In this document: positions 43,164-55,290 of the stretch, in pieces
Layout: every line of letters begins with the position of its first letter
How positions within the stretch are numbered: the first letter of the stretch is position 1
From: Holacanthus passer
Taxonomy: Eukaryota > Chordata > Actinopteri > Pomacanthidae
Assembly: GCA_025331565.1 (NCBI GenBank)
Contig: JAFREQ010000047.1
Span: 2,656,001 to 2,720,000, forward strand
Length of the DNA: 64,000 nt
Direction: 5' to 3'
Made by a program: the position numbers and the translations under genes
Notes under the pieces: generated by a model
The model's input: only the letters and a program-made list of their open reading frames with translations
Databases searched by the model: none
Told to the model about the DNA's origin: nothing

Positions 43164-44263
43164 AGGGGAGGGGGTGAGGCTCAAGCCTTGAATGCAGCAC
43201 AGGACATGAGACATCAGCTGACAGACTTAGCACAGAGCCAAGAGGTTGCTAATAGCCTTACCTTTAAACCATCACACACACACACTCACACACACCTCAT
43301 TACACTCCTTCAACTTTCTTAGAATACTGAGAACAGATTTGAAATGTAAATCCCTTCTGTCAAATGCCATGAGCCTTCTCAGGGTGTTTGACCGGGCCAA
43401 CCGCGATACACAGCAAACTAACTGTTAACGACAAACATAAAAGTGTTTCACCTCCGAATGCAGATGCTGGTAGAGTCACACATAGAGCATTTATAGCAGT
43501 GTTAGTTTGCTATAAGCTCTGATTTGAGCTGGGACTTGGTGCTGCTGTTTAGTGTTTCATGTGTTAAATATTTGTAATTGTGGTAACTTAACTGATTGCT
43601 TAATATTGCAGATTGAACACTGGCAAGAGATTATAAATAATTAGAAGATACAAATTAGCTGCTGTTATTTTCTTACTGTACCAACAAGACTTCCTAAGAC
43701 AAAAAAAGCCAGTTCTACTAAATGCAGCAAAGAGTTGTGATCAACGGGATGTAACACTCCACAGAAGTCGTGGTTTGGTTCGTACCCTGATTTAGAAGTC
43801 ACAGTTTAGTGTGAGTTTGGTACAGTAGGAAAAAAAAACAAATGCATAAGAATACATTTCTTTTCATCCAGGTGATGCCATCGAAGGTGTATTAGCAAAC
43901 TTTGCAACGGCGGATCAACTCAGACACACTGTCCTTCCCACACGACTGATTTAAAGGACACATGCGGGTCTTCCAGCCCCAACATTTCATTTGTGCTCAC
44001 CATAGTGTGAATAGTGTTGTCTGCATGCACCGGACCTTGATCCCCATACTGGGACAGTTCAGCATGAATACTCGAACCATTACAGCCCTGGTGATTAAGG
44101 TTCTCCTCAAAAACCTTGGCTGCAATGAAATTTGGGTCTGTGGTTGGTCGTCCAGAAGAAGGGAATTAGGTTCACGTTATGTGCATCAATTTACAGTCAA
44201 GGTTATAAAGATCAGAGAAAGATTTTAAACTTCCAAACTTCTTCATGAAAGCTTCCTCAGGGC

Positions 44264-44264
<1 letters not shown>

Positions 44265-44320
<56 letters not shown>

Positions 44321-44321
44321 G
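44265..44321. repeat. (TG)n microsatellite
   Basis: About 27 TG units with a single GC interruption near the right end. Confidence 0.95.
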
Positions 44322-45335
44322 CAAATTTGGCTGTGCCAGCAAACTGAGCGCTTAATGAGCTGAAGAAATTGTGTGATGTGCATCCAGTTTAAACACTGCC
44401 TTGAGGTAAAAGGCCTCCAGTGAAGTTAAGTTTATGGGCCTTCATGAAAGAGTTGCGATACCAAAAGGCACCAGGCTGATTTCACATTGTGGTGGGTTTA
44501 ATGGGAAACCCCTCTAGCTTGTGAAAACACATGCAGTAGCACAGGAGGAAAAAAAAAACGAACAGGACTTGACATGATGTGGAGCACATGGTGGAAATAA
44601 AAAAAAAAAAAGTACTTTTTTTCCCCTCCACATATGCACACACAAAGACACACAAGGACAAACACACACACATAATCCTATCATTTTAAACTACTTACAG
44701 TAACAGTATTTTCTCTCTCTCTCTCACACACACACATGCACGCACAAACTTTATCCTATCATTGTAAACTACTTAACTTTCTCACACACATTTAACTCCT
44801 TTATTTACACGGGGTGTTTGAATCAATGCTAAAATCCACTTAATGTTAAAACCCCGTACTTTGCGCTGTACCATTTATTAAAAAAAATTTATATAAATTG
44901 CTGGAAATCAATTTAGTCCGACTTTTCTATTAATCCTCATTCGTTTGCCACATCATTGATGTTATCTGGTATCGTTGTTTATCTGTAATTATTTCTCCAA
45001 TAGAAATCGCATTGCTGTTTGCACCATCAGATTAGATAACACAGGCAGTGTCAGTCCATTTATGCCCATTCTGTTGTCTAGTTGCTAATCGATGGCTTCT
45101 GTTACGCCTGATAAAAGCTCACACAATCACCGATGGATGACAGGCTCACGCAGCAGAGAGAGGAAACCACCATTTAAATCACATCACTGTCAGAATTTCA
45201 ACTAAATGAATGTTTTGTGTTAATTCAAACAAATTGGTGCCCTCTTAAACTGAAGTATCTGGGAAATAAACCAAATAGCTTTTCAGACAACAGTGTCAAC
45301 ATTTCCATTATTGAACATAGTATTACCTTGTGGTC

Positions 45336-45372
45336 TTAAAGGATTAGTTTCACATTTTGGGAAATACTTTTT
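45336..45372. repeat. Short dispersed repeat word
   Basis: TTAAAGGATTAGTTTCACAT then TTTGGGAAATACTT is a phrase I recognise as very common in fish genomes, usually part of a longer element. Only this core is present. Confidence 0.4.
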
Positions 45373-47275
45373 TTTTTTGCATCTGTCAGAGAATACTGTG
45401 CATGTCTGCAGCTTGACCATTTTCCAGCAGGGGGTGCTAGAGCAAAAATGCATTCATAAAGTGACGTTTCGCAGGGCTAGTTGTTGAATTACTGTCGTTG
45501 GCAACCTAACTATTAAATGCTTACCAGCTGGGAACATGCTCGTGCTTGTCAGTTGCTGTAGCTCCCCGAGCTTCTTTCTGTTTTCTTTGTACTGTGCTGT
45601 TTTTAATCCCTTTAGCATTTGTTCTCAGGACTGTAGGTTTCATTCAATGAAGAGTTTTGTTGAAGAGCTGATAAACTATGATAGCTTCCTCCATTTAAGA
45701 CTCTTCAGTCCTCTGTCCCCTCAAAGGTCAACACTGTCAAGATGGCTTGCTGTTGGTCAATCGAGCAAATTGACTGGTCAGAGTTTCTGAAATTTGAACT
45801 CCTGCCTGTACCTGAAAGCAAATTTTCAGATAGTGGCAACTCCATTGAAATTGATGAAATTTGCTGATTTTAATGATGGTGTGACCTGGTTTTATAGTGC
45901 TGTAGTTTTTCCAATCAGTTGGTTCTAAAGAGTATTGTGTAAGTGAACTGCACTAAGTAGTTTTCTTGACTCTCTGCTCTTGTCCTCTGTCTCTTTATGC
46001 TGTTTAAAAGCAGACTGGAGGCAACTGAACTGGTTACCCTCTGTTGTATTTCATGAAGGTGTCAAAGCAAGTGGCCCAAACGCACCGGTAAATACTCATC
46101 AGTTCATATCAGTTTACAGCTGCCCCCTCCAGGACTGACACACTCAGCAAAACATAATGAGCGTTTGAGCTTTTCCCTCTTGATGAAATCAATGCCCAAA
46201 TACCAGATTATATTTCTGGGCAGTCACGTGCTTTGCACTGCAGAGGGTACTTTGAACACAGCTGTATAATATAATTATAGATCACCATCCTGCTCACACA
46301 CCCAGATCTGAGGCTGGAGCCGTTGATGTTCATCATGTCATTAGAAATCTGCAGTGGCGGGACTCAGAAGCCCTTTCCAATCTGTCTAATTAACTCAGCA
46401 GGAAAAGCTTCAACTAGGTTAATCTGATACCTAGGGAGTAGAGTTTTAATAGAGCCACACAAAGCTAACTGGGTTAGTCGTTTTTTTTTTCTTCTTCTCA
46501 CCTCTTCTCTCCTCTGCTCTGTGTCTTTCCTCTCTGATTTTTTTTTGTGATGATGCAGTCCCTGCCACTTTTGGTCTAGAGAGATTTCAATCTAGGTTAA
46601 CACGCAGGTCATCCTGTTGATACAGCCTCAGAAAGGTTACTTTCTCTCTGTCTTTGTCTGTCTGCCGCTCTCCACATGCATTACTCACAGCAGGAGATAG
46701 CTCAATTGCTCAAGACACTCACAAGCAACGTTCGCTGAATAAATAAGTAGACGCACAACATTGAGGTGTCAAACTGATGCTCCCTTCACTGAAAGGGGAG
46801 CTTTGGTGACAGACGTGCTGGCTTCAAGACAGATGGGCTTGGTAGCAGATGCACTTGCTTCCAATCAAGAACTGGCCGTTCATAGTTGGAAATAGGCAAA
46901 GATTGGATATGTTGCTGGATGAACAGGTGTGGTCCACCAGGTGCATGTTGATCCGTGTGAGCAGAAACATCTGGACAGATGGATCCAAAAAATAGTGTGA
47001 GAAAGTCTACTCTGTCCCCAGGTGCCTCTTTCTGTATTTAACCCTTGCTCCAGGCAAATTTCTATGCACACCTCTCAATGTAAATTATGTGACGTTATTA
47101 TGCAACCAGAACTCTCTCTGGCTAGCGAGAGTTAGTGAATGAGAGCCTTCAGTCTGGTCTGGATGTATGAGACATGGAACGACTGTTTCGATCCTGGCAG
47201 CTGGAGCCTCGCTAATGATTTTAATGTCTTGTGTCAAGAAGCGATAGGGGATGGTGACTAGATGGACCATTGGGG

Positions 47276-47563
47276 TTTTTGATAATCAATTCATCGTCTC
47301 AGTCATTTTTCAAGCAAAAATGTCAAACCTTTGTTGGTTCCAGCTTCTTAAATATAAGCAGCTTTTTTGTTATTTATGATCATAAATTAAGGTTTTGATC
47401 TGCTGGTTGGACAAAAGAAGTGATGTGAAGACGTCACTTTGGGCTCTGGAAAATTGTGATGAGCATTTTTCACAATTTCTTGATATTTTATAAACTAATC
47501 AATTAATCATGAAAATAATCAGCAGATTAATCAATAATGAAAATAATCATTAGTTGCAGCCCT
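47276..47563. mobile_element. AGGGCTGCAACTA-family hAT-like MITE
   Basis: The right end GTTGCAGCCCT and inner ATAATCATTAG/ATTAATCA words are clear. The left terminus is partly lost and begins at GATAATCAATTCATCG. This is the best-preserved interior of the family in the window and was used to recognise the fragments at 16080 and 19946. Confidence 0.65.
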
Positions 47564-50500
47564 GTTATATCGTAGAGGGGGGTTTGGATGTGAGAGCTCT
47601 ATTCAGCGTTCATAGAACTCAGCTGTGACTCAGACTTAATTACAGAAAGTAAATACACTTAATGGCTATTACAGACAAAATGCAGCTCATGAATAGTATC
47701 AGAAATGCCTAATGAAGTGTTTTTCTGCAGGGACGTCATGGGTTTTAGTTCATTAATAAAATGGTTGACATTTCAATGCTGCCACAAATTCATAATGACA
47801 TTTGTTCAGTGTGGTGTCATGTGTTTTTTTTTTTTTTTTCCCTGTCTCTGATCATATCTGTGTGTCATGTGTATCTGCTGGTGCAGCATAGTGGGAAGAG
47901 GAAAATGCCACTTGTCAGCATGATTAGGTCTGCCTGCAGGTAGCTCTTTGAGTCACTTGTGGTGACAGTCTGATTCCCCCAAGTAGCCCCTGAGCCAACT
48001 ACCAATTGTGTACCAACCTGCTGCAAAGAGTCTCGCTATTTTATGAAATACAGTGCAATATGTCACTGTAGTTGTATAAGAAAGCTATTCTGGCATTAGT
48101 TTAGAAGAAGGAGTGTGACAGGGAGCGCTCCATCTGTCCAGTGTGAGAGGCTCTGCCAAAGGTAAAATACATCTTTTGCATCTTTTGCAACTTTTGCAAG
48201 TGTTGCTTGTATAGGCCTTCTTCGTGTCTCAGTAGGTGTGTGGGTGAGAATGAATGAATCAGTTAATTATTTTTTAAAATTTGCAATTCATTTGTAGCCA
48301 GTCCTGCGTGATGTCACACAGTCGTGGCATCATGCTTTTTTTTTTTCCAGTGCACGTGTGTGTGCATGTCACACCTATTAAAGGCCTCCCTTTTGTTCCA
48401 GATGGGAGGTGGGAAGGTAGACAGAGCCATCCATCACATCAGCTTACCGAGGGCTTTGTTCTCTCAGGATTATCATACCTCCTTTAAATGTCCCGTCCTC
48501 ACCTGGGAGCACATGTACAGACAGCCATCATAACTCTTTTCACTTCACCGATGATCAGATTTAGAGCTTTGAAAACGCCAGAGCTCCAGCCACCGAGCAG
48601 TTGACGTAGCTGTTGCTGTTTCAGTAGCAGCTCTACAGTCAAAATCATTACTGGTACCATGAAACTCACTGATTTGAGTCTTATGACCAGATCACTTTGT
48701 CACCACAAATGCTCATGTCGCTGATTTTCATGCCTTCCTCCACAGTGTTTTCCAGCTAATCCGACTCTTAAAGAATAAGCTGCCGGCTCTGTTCCTCAAG
48801 TTTAGAAAAAGTGAGTTTCTTTTCTTTCTGTCTGTCTCTCTGTTGTACGGCAACACAGACGGGAGCGGTTCCCTGGGCTGCCGTCTGTCAAGCGTTCACT
48901 TCATCTCATCTGTCTCCCAGAAACCTTCTCATCTCTTTGTCTCTTCTCACCCTCTCATCTCTCTGTGGAGCAAGAAAGAGCACCCAAGGGAGACTGAGTG
49001 GGGAAGAGCAAAGGGATCACTCCCGCTCTCTTTAAAGAGCCGCGTAGGGCCGAGGCCTTGTTTAATCGACTTCCCCCTAAAATCAGAGAGGCGTCGCTCT
49101 CTCTGAACCACCACCTGACTTGAATTTAAGATGTACTCATTAGTTGACTGCATGCGTGACTTGAAAGCAGTAATGATTTCAACCATGTTTTATGTGAATG
49201 TAGACAGGTTGGATTTAAGACTTACACGCCCTCTAGTTCACATAACTGGATGTGTTTCTCAAAACCAACACTCTGTGACTCTCATGTAACTGATTTACAC
49301 TTCACTTATTGATTCATCTAATAAACAAAATGATTTGAAAATCAAATAGCAACAAACAGCAAAACTATGAAATGCAGTCTTTTGTTGCTCTCTAAAGATT
49401 TGAGGCAAATTAAATCAGCACTTTATTCTACAGTAGTAGCCAATACTGGTTGCAATGTATCTGATTTTATTGTAGGAATTAGGGTATATGGCTTTCATAT
49501 ATTAAACCCCTGTTGTGCATTAAATGAATTCCTTTCTGTATTCCTCATTGTTCATCGAAACACAGTAGTTAATAGAAACATTATGCCTGTTGGGACGCTA
49601 TGTTTTTTTTCTTTGATTAAGCATAATGTCAGACATGCCTTGGTGTATTTTACTGCAATTTGCCCCAAGTGCGGAATTTGTTTTGTTGGGACCGGCCTTT
49701 GAAAACTGTCCATTGTTCAGTCGCATAGTGTCGACTTTACCCCCTCCCCAACTTAGTTTGAAACATATTCTCTCACTCACTGACACTGCTCCTGGCTCAC
49801 AGAGCTCATTCCTGCTAATTACAGCTGTTAATCTAAAGCTGCTTTACTCTTCACGTAGTCCTATTTACTTTAGATTGAACTGACACAGCAGTTTTCTGGG
49901 CACTTTTACGTCGTGGCTGGCTAATAAGACAGCTGATTAATGATAAACGACTCATGTTACTGTTGTTACTTGAATATCTTTGGTCCTTAAAACCAAGTAA
50001 AAGTCAAACATGCACTATTTTAATGTTTCTATGTGGTGACCTGGCTCAAGTGGCCACAACACCACAGTAAAGTTTTACCAAAAGCATGTTTTATTAAAAC
50101 AAATTATGTAAGTTAAAGTACCAACCAACGATTAATAAGATGTGCGGTGTGGATGTCAGTATAGTCAGTGGTGTAAGCATGCCTGAGTGATGGATGTGGA
50201 TGCGTGTGGGTGTTGTAAGGTTCAAAACACAATGTAAAAATAAACTTGAGACAGCATACAAGCCAACCAAAGGGGTGCCTATAAGGAGAAGGAAGAGAGA
50301 GCTGCTGCAGAGAGCCAGAGCTGCAGCCAGGATTAAATGACCCGGGAACACACCGCGGCCCTCGGGTGCTCCGGGTTACACTAACAACCCACCTGCAGAG
50401 TCAACAGACAGACAGGTGACTCACACAGCAAACACCAGATGACACAGCAGGGGTCAGCACATCTTCTTAATGGAGGCATTTATGCACACGTTTCAGCTTA

Positions 50501-50955
50501 CGTGGGTGGTGTATGTGCATTGTGATAAATGCGACACAAACAACAGCTGTGCTGCTGACTCAGTTTTATCTCGTCTTTGTAGCAAAGTGACAAGAATTAC
50601 TGAGGCCTCCCCATATAATGACATAGAGAAATATTTTAACACCTATTTATACTACATGGATGTATATGTTACAAAGATAGCAGAGCAAACATTCTTCTGC
50701 AGTAACAGCTGTGTGGACGTAGTTGTCCACAGGAATGCAACAAAAATGTGATATTGAGTTGGATCATGGGAATTTTAGGAGCTAGCTTTTTTGGAGCTCA
50801 TAAAACTGACTAATTATATGGATATCTCGGGTTATCCACTTTATGGAAATGTAATACTCAATTGGTTGAGTGGCCCTTTAATTGGGCGGTAATTGCCTTC
50901 AAGGGTAAAATGTGTGAAGATTTCTTTTGGATGGGCATCAGACTGTTGTTGAATG

Positions 50956-51362
50956 TACAACCCTGAGTCCAAAAAAAGTTGGGACGCTGTGTGACACATT
51001 AAAAAATACCCCAGAATGCAATCATTTGCAAACAAACTGTGTTTACTGACAACACTTTTATGAAGTGTTCCTGAGCCCATGTAGTAATATCATTTGTACA
51101 TATCATGTGATCCCAAGCAGGTGTTTTGGGATCAGTCCACAACTTTCACAGTCTTTTGTTGCTCCTGTCCCAACTTGTTTGAAACATGTTGCTGCCATCA
51201 AATTCACAATAAGCAGATATTTAGAAAAATTAATGAAGTTCATGAGAGTTCAACATTAAATATATTGTCTTTGTACTGCTTTCAATTGAGTATATGTAAG
51301 GATTAGCCAATGATCACATTCTGTTTACTATGCTTTATAACTTTTTTGGAACTGGGGGTGTA
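50956..51362. mobile_element. Mariner-type MITE with CAACCC/GGGGTG ends and TA target site
   Basis: The left end TA-CAACCCTGAGTCCAAAAAAA leads into AGTTGGGACG, and the right end reads AACTTTTTTGGAACTGGGGG then TGTA. These are inverted repeats of about 25 bp with TA at both edges. The 407-bp element keeps the two outer portions of the longer element whose remnant lies at 1713-2500 and has lost the transposase middle, i.e. an internal-deletion derivative. A second TIR-like GTCCCAAC word lies near 51167. Confidence 0.8.
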
Positions 51363-54300
51363 GTATGTAATAGTAGTAGTAACAGTTTTGATGACTTTCA
51401 TCATATTTTTCAATATTTCAGTATTTTTGCATTCAGCCTACATTCCTTGTGTTAAGTGTCTGATATATGTTGTTGGTGTGTGTACATGTTATATATGTGG
51501 AAGTATGGAGGAAAGAGGAGAAAACTTTTTTACCATCTGTGTACGTTGCAGACGAGGGATGGGCAAACTTGTAATGGTAACACTGTTTGGCGAGAGCAGA
51601 CTGAGCTAACTTCTGCTCTCACTGTCAGGTCAGGGCATCACATAGCACCCAGAGAGCCCAGGGGTTCATCGAGGCAGACTTACCCACAGAGTTTGCATCA
51701 GGGCTGAATTCCAAAGCAGTGTCATCCCTGCCTGCCTGCCTGCGTTTGGATGGATAGTCTCTGCAGCAGTAGCAGCTGGCACTGGGCCTCAAGACGAAGG
51801 ACTCTCCTCCTCATCTTCCCTTTTGTATTCCTCTCGTCTCTCTCAGGACTGAAGACTAATGGAAAGGAAAGGGGAGGGAGGGGAGCGAAGGAAAAGCCCA
51901 GAGACACTAGCAGGGCTGGCAGGGAGAGGAGAGGGAAGAGAGACAAGTGGGTGGTTCATGCTTTCTGTGTGGCTAAAAATGAAGGAGCGCCGTACAAATG
52001 CAGACGTGCCATCTGTGCACGTCGGCAGACTCGCACAACCTGCGACCGTGCACCTGAAAACTTGAGTAAATAGGTGTCGCTGTAAATAAATTCAGCCCTA
52101 CACATCTAACAGCAAAACAAACAATCTTCCCGATTCAACCATTTACCCAGATCCACCACCCCCCGTCAATTACGGCTGATAGATCTGTCAAGCTTTCCGT
52201 TCTCGCACACAATTTGTAGTTGTTTCTTGAAACAGTGGGTCTCGATTTCAGAGAGTTGTAAACAAAAGCCGGCTTCTCATTTTTTAGTCAGTGACTGTTG
52301 TTTTTGCTGGCTTAAATGACAACTGGTATTATCTGGTTATCAACTGTAGTTTGTGAGCTAATTAAGCGAACGTTATCTCTCTGGATTGGTTGAAAATGTT
52401 GTCTCCGACTGGCTTTTTAATATTTACAGCTGGCTTGTCTTAAGACAGGAACCTTGTAAAATGGCCTTTAATATGCACTTAATGGCTATATGATATCGTG
52501 CTAAAAGACTGAGGCTAAAGCGCTGTGTCCCAGGCGTCCTCACCACAAGCATCATTCTTCTTGTATTGCAGTGTAATGCTAAAAAAATCGTTACTTCATT
52601 CTAACATAACCCTTATATACAAGTATTTTCAAACATTGTGTTTTCATTTTTAATGTTATAAAAGAAAAGGCTTTTAGGATGAGTACTAACTGATGTGTTC
52701 TGCTATGCGTTACATTAAAGAAGACAAACACAATGCATTAATCATTTCTTAAACTTTTTGCTTTTGTGGTTTTGTTTTTTGAAAAGCTTAAACATACCCC
52801 TTTCACACTGGACAAAACAGCTACTAAAATCTGTCTTTTGTCTTCAGTGTGAAAGCCTACAATCAGCATTCATTCTGGGTCAAATGACTCTGCAGGAGTC
52901 ACAGCTGCTTATCGACTCCAGCTCCGATCGGCAGTGATAGAAACGTAACGGGGTGAACACGCTTTTGCGGCACGATGTTGTGACGCGTGTGGATTATTTA
53001 ATGTTTTGAACATGGTGATTATGAGAATCAAATGAATGACTTTTAACATTAGTAACTAATCCTCCTACCAAAACATAACATTATAATTATTATGAATATG
53101 ATGCAAATGTAACTTAGTCAGATTTTCTAAACAACAGTTTTCCCTCAGATTCTGTAAAGCGTGAGCCTGTTGACCTCACAATGTCACTGCGGTAAAAAGA
53201 TAGCAACTGTTACTACTGTTGCTACTGAAATATGTCCTGTTTAACCATATAAAATCATAAAGCACCATCACTACACCCACATGCGGTTTGGTCTATTAGA
53301 TCTTAATGGCATGCAGGAGCAACATCGGTCAGCTGCCAGTAAACATTCCAGCAGGCTCCACCTGCCCATCTCATGACCCTCACCCTGAAGGGGCATGGAG
53401 AGACTTCCTGGTCCATCAGGTCCAGCCAAGTTACTTTTCGTTCAGCCAGTCCTGGTGGAAGGCTTGTTTAGCCTGAAGCCTTTTCTCTAATTTGTAAATA
53501 AGGTACAGATGGTTCATAATCTCACATAGAACCGGCAAGTGTAAGTACTCTTTCCATTTTCTAAATCAGTCAAAAACTGTTGTTCTGTTCATCTGAATTT
53601 TATTAGCAGCTATTTCTCTTGGACATCAGGGATGTTAAGAACTAAATGTCCCAACAGTCATATAATATCACCAACTGGGATTTCACACTCGCAGTGAAAC
53701 ACAGTTTCTGCCAATCTAGAAGAACCGGTCTTTCACAGCGTGAAAGCCGTGAACAGGCCAGTTTGAAACAAATGGAAACGATCGGTCGTGCTGTAAGGTG
53801 CATATAGGTCACGCAGCACTCACCTAAATGCAAATTACTGAGAAAATTACAGCATGGAACAAAGATTAAAAAGGGAGCTGGGAGGGAGTGTGAGAAAAGG
53901 CTGCGTGTGACAGCAGCGCTTTGAATGATAAGAAGCTCGAAGAGAAAGTGAGGGAGAGAGAGAAGAGGGGGAGGTATTGAGATGCAGGGACTAATGGAGA
54001 CTTATATGTGTATGGCAGATATGACAAGAGTGTGTGTGAGAGGACGTGTTGGCATAAGAGAGTTGTCAATGTGATCAGTGTTAAACATATAAATGAGATC
54101 CACAGAAATGTGAAAGTGATGATGAAAGAGGTAAGGAGTGTTAGCATGGAACCCATCTTAAACTTGTGATGCATGGCCAAGTTGAATTTCTCGTGAAAAT
54201 CCAATTTTTTACTTTTTATATATATGGGTATTCTGTTATTTCATATATAAAACCGTTCCACTAGGGGAGTCTGTAGAATAAAAGACAATAGAAAGAGAGG

Positions 54301-55206
54301 TTGTGGGATACAGAGAGGGATGAAATTGCCCAAAACAGGAGAGGATGAGGAAAAAGAAGAGGGAGGATAGATTGATTATGGAGATGAAAGCAGGAGAAAG
54401 AGGCGATTGTTTTTGGTGATAGGCCACTTCACCGCTACCTTTATTCAGCTGTCAGGGAAGAAATATTGTAAGTGCTCTTTAAGTGCACCCATTTTTTCCA
54501 GTGATTGGACAAACGCGATGCTATCTAATTCAGATACAGGGTATAACGACTCATAAATCCCAAAAAAAAAAAGAAAGTTGAGTGAACAACTGAGGAGAGG
54601 AAGCCATGTCCTTTTACTTCAAAGTAATGACTCGGTGGTCAAGTATATGTCTGCGCTATCAGCTTTAAGACAATAAAGAAGCAGTGAGAGGGGAGGAGGG
54701 AGGGATGGAAATGAATCAAATGACAAATACTAAGAGGAGGATCGGGTTGAGGAAGAGGAGGAGAGGCAGCCAGACAAATTACAGTTCGATGGAAACTTTT
54801 AGCATGGAAAGGAGGGTGATTATCGATCATTAGTGACGAGAGATGGCAGAGCGTGGAATGAGAAAGGAAAGGAAGGATACAAGAGCGGCACATTAAAATA
54901 GATTGAGAAAGTTTTTCAGTATTCAAGCAAGGCAAGAACACATAAGAGTTTACATCAGTAGGTCCATATCTGACACAGAGCTGATAGTCTGAGAATCGCA
55001 TATTTCTACTGTAGTTTTAGACTTGGTGCATCGGTATCGTTTCAAGAATTAATTAAAATGTAGAATTGTTATCCCATGAAAAGTGATTAACAAGTAATGG
55101 GATTTTCATTCATTTGGTCCTAGCTGCCACGTTTCTGCTCCTCTTCATTTGTTTCATTACCGGCTCTGCCTCGCACTTCACCGTTCCAAGGCTGGAGTTT
55201 GCTTTA

Positions 55207-55290
55207 CAATGATTTCAAATGGGCTTTATTGGCACGGGAAACGGAGTTTACATTGCCAAAGCAAGTGTGAAATAAAAACAACGAAAAACA
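55207..55290. repeat. Dispersed repeat with GGGCTTTATTGGCACGGGAAAC core
   Basis: AATGGGCTTTATTGGCACGG, then TTTACATTGCCAAAGCAAGT, is a widely scattered retroposon tail motif in fish genomes. The copy is short and without a body. Confidence 0.5.

Noticed and set aside
51750..52073. 107-codon open frame, Arg/Lys/Gly-rich
   Set aside because: Purine-rich low-complexity sequence produces overlapping frames on both strands here; there is no domain and no splice context.
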